Assembly (NCBI GenBank): GCA_024509875.1
Contig: JAMPIV010006380.1
Coordinates: 1 to 64,000, forward strand
Direction: 5' to 3'
DNA: 64,000 nucleotides
Origin: Oreohelix idahoensis
Taxonomy: Eukaryota > Mollusca > Gastropoda > Stylommatophora > Oreohelicidae
Below, piece after piece: positions 51,036 to 60,229 of the stretch. The notes beneath the pieces are model-generated. The model was given only the letters and a program-made list of their open reading frames with translations, made no database searches and was not told the DNA's origin. Within the stretch, counting starts at the first letter, position 1. The number at the start of each line of letters is the position of its first letter. Both the position numbers and the translations under genes were made by a program.

Positions 51036-51845
51036 CAATTACCCCGCACTGTGGTTCGTGTGGAAATCTGGTCACCCCACGCTGTCATCGACTCTTCCTT
51101 TAAGTTCACAACAGCGTGCTGCTCTTTCAAAATCAGAAACATAACAAGCAGTAGTATTTGTGACATCATTATCATTGCTACTTTGCTTAATAACAATGCT
51201 TCTAGGCTCATGTCGAGCAAAATTAGCATAATTGCACTTATTCGTCGTTCGATCAAAATATTTATCATCATTTCCTCTTTGTTTGAGACTATTATTATGT
51301 CTATAATCCCAGTTAGGCTTGTTATGATTAACGTTTCTACTCCGCACAAAAAAATCTGTCAGAAAAATTATTGCACGATTGAAAACTCTTCTTGTATTTG
51401 TCTGTACCATTATTTTCAAAATTCTGAGAATTAAACTGTTGAGATACATTAACTTGTCTCTTATCTCTCTGAGAAGGAAAATTATTATCATATGAATTTC
51501 CTTGGTACTTTCTAACCTTAGAAACATCTCTCCTACAAAAACATTTCCCATTCTTTTCTTTGACAATATGCTTGTTTGCAGTATCATCTGCAGATCTATA
51601 AGTATCTTTATCGTTACGCCTATAATGGGTTTCATCCTTGGAACCACTACTTATAACTTTATCCCTTGCTATCATCTTCTGAGAACTTCCAAAATCAGTT
51701 ACTCGTTTAATCTTTAGGCTTTTAGCTTGAAATCTCTCAGGACTGACTGTTACCTTATCATTCTCTCTATTACACTTCCGCCAAGATTCGTTGCTATTGG
51801 AAGCAGAATCAAAAGATCTTCGAAAGTTATATTTTCCCCGAAAAG
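51036..51845 (-). pseudogene. Basic-tail half of the gag-like protein, unit 1
   Basis: On the minus strand it starts at SFRGKYNFRRSFDSASNS and continues as an Asn/Lys/Arg/Ser-rich protein to about 51072. The SFRGKYNF motif matches element 1 just after its coiled coil. A 7-A run at 51348-51354 (6 in unit 2) shifts the frame, splitting it into two overlapping frames. The coiled-coil part that should precede it in the same sense is instead on the opposite strand immediately next door. Confidence 0.75.
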
Positions 51846-52604
51846 ATGGAATTAAGAGAAACAGTGTCGAGACTAACACATGATCTAGATAAGTCAAACA
51901 CGGAACTTACTAAAGTGCAAGCGGCGTTAGATGCTGCATTGGGCAAAATCAAAGATTTGGAAGATCAAGTGCATTATAGAGATGGTGAAGTAAGTGATCT
52001 CAAGCAACAACTTCAGGAAAACAAAGAGAGGTGTAGTAAATTGGAAGCTGAGACAACTGACCGTGATAGGTCGTATACAAACACACTTCTTGATTTGTTG
52101 AATAAAGTAAATTCTGGTATTGAAGAAGAGAATTATACTGTATTTCCAAATGAAGTTGAAGAACTAATGAATGATGAGGATAGTGAGAATGAAACACGAC
52201 AACTAAGTGTAAATGAAGAAAAGGATGAGAAAGACAAATTAGAAGAGTTAACGACTGAGAGAGAGAAGATGATTAAGATTGAGAGATTGTTAACAGGGGA
52301 GAGAAGTAAAGTTTTGACATTTGACAAATTAAATAGGAAATTAAGTGAAGAAATTTCACAAAAAAATGTTGAAATTGCAGAAAGTACAAAAAGGGTAGAG
52401 GGTCTACTCGATGTTATTTTAAACAGCGGAATATGGTCTACTGTCAATGTTGACAATACTAGACAGAAAGTTGTTTGCCAACAGGTTAAAAAGATCCAGC
52501 CCTATACAATCTTTGCGGATAGAAAGGTTAAATGTAATGAACAAATATCTTTAGGGGGGTGTAACAGTGGCCCCATACTGGCCACCACTGTTACACCCCC
52601 CTAA
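51846..52604 (+). CDS. Coiled-coil half of the gag-like protein, inverted, unit 1
   Basis: A 252-codon open frame, antisense to its element, encodes heptad-rich coiled coil (KSNTELTKVQAALDAALGKI, KLEAETTDRDRSYTNTLLDL, acidic middle) and KRVEGLLDVILNSGIWSTV, matching KRVDGLLDVVL of element 1. It then reads into the PBS palindrome and LTR, giving the artefactual end SGPILATTVTPP. Most likely a displaced domain rather than an independent gene. Whether it is expressed is unknown. Confidence 0.7.
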   Translation: MELRETVSRLTHDLDKSNTELTKVQAALDAALGKIKDLEDQVHYRDGEVSDLKQQLQENKERCSKLEAETTDRDRSYTNTLLDLLNKVNSGIEEENYTVFPNEVEELMNDEDSENETRQLSVNEEKDEKDKLEELTTEREKMIKIERLLTGERSKVLTFDKLNRKLSEEISQKNVEIAESTKRVEGLLDVILNSGIWSTVNVDNTRQKVVCQQVKKIQPYTIFADRKVKCNEQISLGGCNSGPILATTVTPP

Positions 52605-52608
52605 AGAT
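52547..52608. repeat. Perfect palindrome with 24-bp arms at PBS/LTR junction, unit 1
   Basis: Arms 52547-52570 and 52585-52608 are exact inverted copies around a 14-base loop. The right arm includes 20 bases of the LTR end; the left arm is an inverted duplicate of them joined to the inverted coiled-coil segment. The PBS-like TGGTGGCCAGTATGGGG (minus strand) lies in the loop and inner stem. Confidence 0.92.
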
Positions 52609-53732
52609 AATAGGAAAATCCGGGAGGTCATTACTGTTGTACCTCCTTCAAGCACGTGAAAGTCAATCATGGCTGTCACTGATACAAAGGATTGGTGTAT
52701 GGTACGGTAAGGGTGTCTTATTGATTATCTGCTAACGTTGCTGCTGTGTTGTGGATCTGGTAATGTCTACATTTGATACATACATATACGCCACACAGGC
52801 AAACACTGTAGAAGTCTACTGGTAAGCGATGCACAAGTTCTCGATACAGATAGACCACGCCCACTCCGGGGCTATTTCTAAATACGTGTTAAGTTCCCTG
52901 TCACACTTGTAATATTAAGTGCGTGTGTTGGTTTAGTCGTTTACACCACAGGTACGTACACAAGAGTCATGGATGGTTGTAAACGACTGATGACATTTCA
53001 TATGGGTTTATTCACGTCACAACACATTGATGAAATACACATAGAATACCGTTCACAGCACAACACAAGATATAAAGTACCACATAATAACTGCGCACTC
53101 GGCAGCTACAATGATATCATGATTCATGGCCTAAAGTACTCTTATTAAACTCAGCGCTATAAAGAATCCTCAATAACAATCCTCTCACAGGAGCTAATGA
53201 TTCATGGCCTAAAGTACTCTTATTAATCAAGACTCCTCACACAGGAGATAATGGCCTTTAAAGACTGCACACTGCAGTTATAAACATTTCCACAATAATC
53301 AAAACTGCAGTTTCATACTACGCTGTACCCACAGCGAAAAATCCGTCGACATTTTAAATTCAGCACTGTACAGGCATTTCACACTTCCCAAAAAAACACT
53401 GTCTTCCTACCCGGTCAAAACGCCCGGAACATTCTCCCTAGATACACACTCGTCCCGCTCAAAAGCAGACACGAGACTTCCTCACGGTCAACACAACTCA
53501 GTCAATCAATCATCTGCTCCTAGCCGCGAGCTATTCTCACTCCGCTCAAACATTACAGAATAAATATATCAGCGCTTTTCACGCTGTCTGTAATCTGTCT
53601 CTCGAAACTATCACGAGATACTCTCTAAATAATTCGATAGCTAACAAGCAACTAAGTGCTATAACTCAAAATCTATTTCAACTACTGACATACTCCAGTT
53701 TACTTCCCCTTACACTAAAACTGTTCGTTACA
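52589..53732 (-). repeat. LTR (copy 2), shared by both units
   Basis: 1,144 bp, nearly identical to copies 1 and 3. It has a 6-A run at about 53391 and small differences (CATTCTCCCTAGATACACAC) not seen in the other two. Confidence 0.93.
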
Positions 53733-55930
53733 TCTTACCTCACCCCCAGAGAAAAAAATTGATTCTATCAATTTTTTTGACAAATACATTCCCCAAAACC
53801 AAAAAAGATTAAGAGGACAATGAAACTCTAACATATGCGTATAAGAATTACTTTAAGTTAAGTTAAGATAAGACATCTACAAAATATAAGCATTAAGTGA
53901 AATGTAAAAAATGAAGTATCCAATGTAATCAACTAAGCATACCAAAAATAATGTATTACAAAACCAAGTTAAGTGAATACAGCACAACTAAATAGGAAAC
54001 AACCGATAGTACAAGAAAAGACAAGATCAAGCAAACGAAAAAATGATCCGTAATAAAGGTAAGTATGAAATCAGAATATGAGGAAAAAACAATAATATTA
54101 CATTCAAACAATTTGTTATATGTAAAATAATTACAAATATCACAAGTAGCTACACTATATTAAGTTATACCATTAAAGTAACAATACATAGAATGAAAGT
54201 TTAAGAAGCGAAAGAAGAAGTATACAAGGAAAATGAAGTGAAACGTAAATAAAGCACGAAATGTAAACAAAATATGAAACAATACTGAAAAGACAATAGA
54301 AAAGAAGGGATGGAATGAAGAATAATCAACAAAGACAGATAGAAAGCAAAAGGTATGAATATAGAGAACGTTGATAAAAATATATACTAATAACAATTTA
54401 GATCAACAACGTATTTCAAAATACATACAAACATGATCGAAAAGCACAAAACAAAATAACAAAGTATTCCTATACTAATACTACAAAAATAGTTTATAAC
54501 TAAACCAAACATAATCAGTAATTTAAACAAGTTATACAAGTTATACATAATCAACAATAAATTATCGACACCACACAAAAAAAGTGATAGCATTGCTATA
54601 AGACCAACGCATAATCAAGCGCTAATACAACATAACATCCAAAAAACAAACAAAAAAACTTTCTTTAAAGAACTAACATTACTCTACATATCAAACATAG
54701 CACATAGTCAAACGCTAGGCATACACAAAAACAAAAATAAAAAATTACAATGTCTGGGAAAAAAAAAATATTTTCCAAAAAATACAGTACAAAAATATTT
54801 CGTAATGCTAAGTTACATAAAAATAGTATTTTAATTAAATTAATTCAAATCTATAATTAACAAATTAACAAAAAACTAGCTTTAGCAAAATGAGAGACAT
54901 ATAACAATTCCTGCATCTAAGCAAACACGAAACAACACGTGTAAATTTTTTCAAAAAATACGTCACAAAGAAACACATAGAAAAACACACTATTACCAAC
55001 ATACAGGTTTGCAAATACATGAAAACAACGTAATGTATGTTAAGCAAGTGCTTAAATCAGATCTCTAGATTTCTCAATCCAATAACAATATCAGCAACCG
55101 CTGTTAATTTTCTCTATACAGTTCAATTTAAACTTTTAAATATTTCCGGCTGACAATCACGTTCAGCTTAGCTATAGTGTTATTCAGTTATAAATTTATA
55201 TTTATCTCCATCTGATATATTAAAAATAATTATTGTAACATTACAACTAATGAGTATGTGCATAGGGCTAACAAACTCATCATGTACAAAACTATTCTAC
55301 CCAACACATCTGTAAAACAAATACCAAAAAAAACTGCAAGTTCTACACCAGAGTATAAAAAATAGGCATAAGTTTGTAACCAGTAAGGTTAAATATAAAT
55401 CTGCTCATTGCATTCATGAATAGTAAACAACACGTCACTACCATCTAACATACTACATATTATCCAAAACACAATAGTATAAAAAATAGCATCGAAATGA
55501 ACTAATTTATAATCAAAACAGTCATACATATCAAGAAAAACAATAGACATCAAATGATGCGTAAAGATGATGATCATAATATAACAACCTATAATGATCT
55601 ATGCAATAGATTACATTAACATCTACTGTCCTAATAAACAAACAAAACAATAATCAAACGCAAACAAAAATCTCCATAGGTCTTGCCGACATCTCATAAA
55701 CATTAGGGGTAAATCGTCGAATCATGGTTAGCACGCTGATATGTTTCGCTTGAGAAAACACTCACTCGGGCACAATGTTGATCTATATTCTTGCCGCTAC
55801 CGTAAACAGCCGTTAACGTAAACAGGAGCGCTGACCCATATCAAGAAGTCGCCTCTGTTCAAAAAATACAAATGAAAATTCCATTTTAATGAATGGTGAA
55901 ATTTACTACGAACAACGGAGAGGTTAAACA
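53733..55930. other. Non-coding AT-rich part of internal region 2
   Basis: Nearly identical to 48835-51035, differing mostly in A/T-run length. No supported gene. Confidence 0.6.
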
Positions 55931-56743
55931 AACAATTACCCCGCACTGTGGTTCGTGTGGAAATCTGGTCACCCCACGCTGTCATCGACTCTTCCTTTAA
56001 GTTCACAACAGCGTGCTGCTCTTTCAAAATCAGAAACATAACAAGCAGTAGTATTTGTGACATCATTATCATTGCTACTTTGCTTAATAACAATGCTTCT
56101 AGGCTCATGTCGAGCAAAATTAGCATAATTGCACTTATTCGTCGTTCGATCAAAATATTTTATCATCATTTCCTCTTTGTTTGAGACTATTATTATGTCT
56201 ATAATCCCAGTTAGACTTTTTATGATTAACGTTTCTACTCCGCACAAAAAATCTGTCAGAAAAATTATTGCACGATTGAAAACTCTTCTTGTATTTGTCT
56301 GTACCATTATTTTCAAAATTCTGAGAATTAAACTGTTGAGATACATTAACTTGTCTCTTATCTCTCTGAGAAGGAAAATTATTATCATATGAATTTCCTT
56401 GGTACTTTCTAACCTTAGAAACATCTCTCCTACAAAAACTTTTCCCATTCTTTTCTTTGACAATATGCTTGTTTGCAGTATCATCTGCAGATCTATAAGT
56501 ATCTTTATCGTTACGCCTATAATGGGTTTCATCCTTGGAACCACTACTTATAACTTTATCCCTTGCTATCATCTTCTGAGAACTTCCAAAATCAGTTACT
56601 CGTTTAATCTTTAGGCTTTTAGCTTGAAATCTCTCAGGACTGACTGTTACCTTATCATTCTCTCTATTACACACTTCCGCCAAGATTCGTTGCTATTGGA
56701 AGCAGAATCAAAAGATCTTCGAAAGTTATATTTTCCCGAAAAG
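55931..56743 (-). pseudogene. Basic-tail half of the gag-like protein, unit 2
   Basis: Same as unit 1, but here the A-run (56246-56251) keeps the frame while a longer T-run (56158-56161, one base more than unit 1) and one C fewer near the SFRGKYNF start shift it elsewhere. The two units are thus broken at different homopolymers. Confidence 0.75.
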
Positions 56744-57502
56744 ATGGAATTAAGAGAAACAGTGTCGAGACTAACACATGATCTAGATAAGTCAAACACG
56801 GAACTTACTAAAGTGCAAGCGGCGTTAGATGCTGCATTGGGCAAAATCAAAGATTTGGAAGATCAAGTGCATTATAGAGATGGTGAAGTAAGTGATCTCA
56901 AGCAACAACTTCAGGAAAACAAAGAGAGGTGTAGTAAATTGGAAGCTGAGACAACTGACCGTGATAGGTCGTATACAAACACACTTCTTGATTTGTTGAA
57001 TAAAGTAAATTCTGGTATTGAAGAAGAGAATTATACTGTATTTCCAAATGAAGTTGAAGAACTAATGAATGATGAGGATAGTGAGAATGAAACACGACAA
57101 CTAAGTGTAAATGAAGAAAAGGATGAGAAAGACAAATTAGAAGAGTTAACGACTGAGAGAGAGAAGATGATTAAGATTGAGAGATTGTTAACAGGGGAGA
57201 GAAGTAAAGTTTTGACATTTGACAAATTAAATAGGAAATTAAGTGAAGAAATTTCACAAAAAAATGTTGAAATTGCAGAAAGTACAAAAAGGGTAGAGGG
57301 TCTACTCGATGTTATTTTAAACAGCGGAATATGGTCTACTGTCAATGTTGACAATACTAGACAGAAAGTTGTTTGCCAACAGGTTAAAAAGATCCAGCCC
57401 TATACAATCTTTGCGGATAGAAAGGTTAAATGTAATGAACAAATATCTTTAGGGGGGTGTAACAGTGGCCCCATACTGGCCACCACTGTTACACCCCCCT
57501 AA
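56744..57502 (+). CDS. Coiled-coil half of the gag-like protein, inverted, unit 2
   Basis: Sequence identical in coding content to 51846-52604. The missing C upstream lets the plus-strand frame extend back to 56624, across the inversion junction, giving 292 codons. The extension is antisense of the basic-tail region and is not a real N-terminus. Confidence 0.7.
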   Translation: MELRETVSRLTHDLDKSNTELTKVQAALDAALGKIKDLEDQVHYRDGEVSDLKQQLQENKERCSKLEAETTDRDRSYTNTLLDLLNKVNSGIEEENYTVFPNEVEELMNDEDSENETRQLSVNEEKDEKDKLEELTTEREKMIKIERLLTGERSKVLTFDKLNRKLSEEISQKNVEIAESTKRVEGLLDVILNSGIWSTVNVDNTRQKVVCQQVKKIQPYTIFADRKVKCNEQISLGGCNSGPILATTVTPP

Positions 57503-57506
57503 AGAT
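57445..57506. repeat. Perfect palindrome with 24-bp arms, unit 2
   Basis: Same structure as 52547-52608, at the junction of internal region 2 and LTR copy 3. The PBS-like sequence is on the minus strand in the loop. Confidence 0.92.
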
Positions 57507-58629
57507 AATAGGAAAATCCGGGAGGTCATTACTGTTGTACCTCCGTCAAGCACGTGAAAGTCAATCATGGCTGTCACTGATACAAAGGATTGGTGTATGG
57601 TACGGTAAGGGTGTCTTATTGATTATCTGCTAACGTTGCTGCTGTGTTGTGGATCTGGTAATGTCTACATTTGATACATACATATACGCCACACAGGCAA
57701 ACACTGTAGAAGTCTACTGGTAAGCGATGCACAAGTTCTCGATACAGATAGACCACGCCCACTCCGGGGCTATTTCTAAATACGTGTTAAGTTCCCTGTC
57801 ACACTTGTAATATTAAGTGCGTGTGTTGGTTTAGTCGTTTACACCACAGGTACGTACACAAGAGTCATGGATGGTTGTAAACGACTGATGACATTTCATA
57901 TGGGTTTATTCACGTCACAACACATTGATGAAATACACATAGAATACCGTTCACAGCACAACACAAGATATAAAGTACCACATAATAACTGCGCACTCGG
58001 CAGCTACAATGATATCATGATTCATGGCCTAAAGTACTCTTATTAAACTCAGCGCTATAAAGAATCCTCAATAACAATCCTCTCACAGGAGCTAATGATT
58101 CATGGCCTAAAGTACTCTTATTAATCAAGACTCCTCACACAGGAGATAATGGCCTTTAAAGACTGCACACTGCAGTTATAAACATTTCCACAATAATCAA
58201 AACTGCAGTTTCATACTACGCTGTACCCACAGCGAAAAATCCGTCGACATTTTAAATTCAGCACTGTACAGGCATTTCACACTTCCCAAAAACACTGTCT
58301 TCCTACCCGGTCAAAACGCCCGGAACACTCTCCCTAGATAACACACTCGTCCCGCTCAAAAGCAGACACGAGACTTCCTCACGGTCAACACAACTCAGTC
58401 AATCAATCATCTGCTCCTAGCCGCGAGCTATTCTCACTCCGCTCAAACATTACAGAATAAATATATCAGCGCTTTTCACGCTGTCTGTAATCTGTCTCTC
58501 GAAACTATCACGAGATACTCTCTAAATAATTCGATAGCTAACAAGCAACTAAGTGCTATAACTCAAAATCTATTTCAACTACTGACATACTCCAGTTTAC
58601 TTCCCCTTACACTAAAACTGTTCGTTACA
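57487..58629 (-). repeat. LTR (copy 3), outer 5' LTR in element sense
   Basis: 1,143 bp ending TTCGTTACA, immediately followed by ACGTC, the second copy of the array's target duplication. Confidence 0.93.
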
Positions 58630-58749
58630 ACGTCAAACTAATCGACGCTGAAGAAGCAGCATTTAGGGGTTATTTTGCATTTAAATATTTTAACTTGTCA
58701 ATAACACAATAAAATACACCTCACTTGCCGAAGTCTCAACCTATGCTCC

Positions 58750-59042
58750 AGAGGATGTTTGGTTCTAATAAGCTAGGATATCTTCACATGTTGGCATAGA
58801 AGGAAATGAAAAGGCGGATAAATAAGCTAAGAAAAGTAGAAATAACAGAAACCAAATAAACGTGGGGATGAGTAAAACAGATCAAAAGCTTAATTAAAAG
58901 AATAATAAATGAGGAATAGACAGTAGAGTGGGATGGAAGTCTGAAGGGCAGACATGCATATAAATTGTTCAGTGTCTAGAAAACAATAATATAGAGCATT
59001 TCCTACTAAAATGTAGGAAGTATGAACAACAGAGAAAACCAA
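58750..59042 (+). pseudogene. LINE RNase H C-terminal relic, part 1
   Basis: Broken reading HMLA-EGNEKADK-AKKSRNNRN resembles the last RNase H motif (SHVGIEGNEKADKLAK), and EHFLLKCRKYEQQRKP resembles the CxxxH/C end of Jockey-like LINEs. Several stops. It is cut by a Tigger-like element at 59045 and resumes at 59448. Confidence 0.6.
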
Positions 59043-59044
59043 TA

Positions 59045-59445
59045 CAGGCACACCTCGCTTTATTGCGCTTCGCAGATATTTCGCTTTTTTTCCAAAATTA
59101 ATTATGAATTTTTCCATGTTTTTTTTTTTAATTATTAGAACGTGCCTTCTTCTTCAAATAGATGTTGGCAAAAAGATTACTATTCGCCGAAGGCTCAGAT
59201 GATGAAGATTAGCATTTTTTTTTTTTTTTGGCAACAAAGTATTTTTAATTTTACAGTACCGGTACATGGTTTTTTTTTTTTTTTTAAGACCTAGCTCTAT
59301 TGCGCACTTAATAGACAAACATGATTTTAGGCTTTTATATGCACTGGGAAGCCCAAAAAATGGTTTGACCCGCTTTTATTGCGATATTCGCTTTATTACG
59401 GTGGCCTGGAACCGAACTCCGCAATATCTCTCCGAGGTATGCCTG
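59045..59445. mobile_element. Tigger/pogo-type non-autonomous element
   Basis: The ends are CAGGCACACCTCGCTTTATT on the left and, on the complement of the right, CAGGCATACCTCGGAGAGAT, flanked by TA on both sides. These are Tigger-type (pogo group) terminal repeats. Internal words near the right end (GCACACTTAATAG-like GCGCACTTAATAGACA, TTTTATATGCACTGGGAA, TTGCGATATTCGCTTTAT) strongly recall the 3' end of mammalian Tigger1. No transposase is encoded. It interrupts a LINE relic. Confidence 0.88.
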
Positions 59446-59447
59446 TA

Positions 59448-59575
59448 TTAGATTATTTACAGGCATGCTTTTTATCTATAACTGCGGAACAGGTGTTGAG
59501 AATAGATGGACTTAGAGAATTGCACCATTTAGTAAAACAGAAAAAAACAAGACCTACAATTAATATATAAGGGTC
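59448..59575 (+). pseudogene. LINE C-terminal relic, part 2
   Basis: After the Tigger-like insertion the sequence reads AEQVLRIDGLRELHHLVKQK, plausibly the end of the same LINE protein. The fit is short and moderate. Confidence 0.45.
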
Positions 59576-59877
59576 AATGATGGTGTGGGAATAAGGGGTA
59601 TTCTGATGGGGTGCTTGTGTGGATGATGGCAGATAACTGGTGGATTAGGTATAAATCTCAGATGCCCCCCCGGGTTTTCTCACTCTTTTTAAATTTTTCA
59701 CCTTGTTAACAACAGGGCAGTTATGAGGGACTTAACTTTTTTTGTTTTGGTTGTTGTTTGCATTTGTTTATTTTTTTTAAAATATATTTTTATTGTTTGT
59801 TTGTTTCTAGGAAAGAAGATGGAACACACACACATACATTCACTGCAATTTTTTGATATACTATATTCAGACTGGCA

Positions 59878-60076
59878 GACCTTGTTCTGGAATCCACAGA
59901 GACAGAGAGGCAGAGGTAGACCAAAAATCACATGGAGAAGAAAGCTGGATACAGAAGTGAAAATGATGAGGAAAACATGGAAAGAACTTGAGCGGATGGC
60001 ACGGGAAAGGAAGACTTGGCATGTGTTTGTTGAAGGCCTATGCTCCTCGGGGAGCTAAAGGGTATTGATTGATTGA
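59878..60076 (+). mobile_element. 5'-truncated LINE 3' end with ATTG tail
   Basis: It encodes TLFWNPQRQRGRGRPKITWR, EVKMMRKTWKELERMARERK and TWHVFVEGLCSSGS, followed by GGTATTGATTGATTGAT. It is the best-preserved copy of the family also at 8034-8238. ATATTCAGACTG before and ATATTCGGACTG after it suggest a 12-bp duplication with one mismatch. Confidence 0.85.
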
Positions 60077-60141
60077 TATTCGGACTGAGTGGAGGAGGGG
60101 GAAGATACTATATTTAGATATCGGAAATCAGATTTTATTGA

Positions 60142-60224
60142 ATTTACTGCACTACATATCCTAATTATAACCCATCAAGGGTTGAACGGGATACTTCGTC
60201 TACAAAAAAAAAAAAAAAAAAAAA
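60142..60224 (+). mobile_element. SINE tail with poly-A
   Basis: CACTACATATCCTAATTATA and CCCATCAAGGGTTGAACGGG, followed by a run of A, match 11305-11400. The 5' part is missing or unrecognised. Confidence 0.6.
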
Positions 60225-60229
60225 CTAAA

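Larger units (their letters stand above)
47692..58629 (-). mobile_element. LTR retroelement 2: LTR-internal-LTR-internal-LTR array
   Basis: Three LTRs of about 1,143 bp alternate with two 3,754-bp internal regions, a period of about 4,897 bp. ACGTC flanks the whole array (47687-47691 and 58630-58634), a perfect 5-bp duplication showing a single integration later expanded, most simply by LTR-LTR recombination. The PBS-like sequence lies next to the right LTR of each internal region on the minus strand and a purine-rich tract lies next to the left LTR, so the element points the same way as GGA. No protease, RT or integrase is seen. Units differ mainly by homopolymer indels and few substitutions, so the expansion is recent. 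Confidence 0.93.

Noticed and set aside
52000..52456. Minus-strand frames opposite the coiled coil (also at 56898-57354)
   Set aside because: They are shadows of the heptad-rich plus-strand frame; composition is that of antisense coiled-coil codons.
56624..56743. N-terminal extension of the unit 2 coiled-coil frame
   Set aside because: It is antisense of the basic-tail region and arises only because a C is missing near the inversion junction; unit 1 lacks it.
47692..58629. Segmental duplication of a host gene
   Set aside because: TG...CA ends, a 5-bp target duplication, a PBS and a polypurine tract identify an LTR element.
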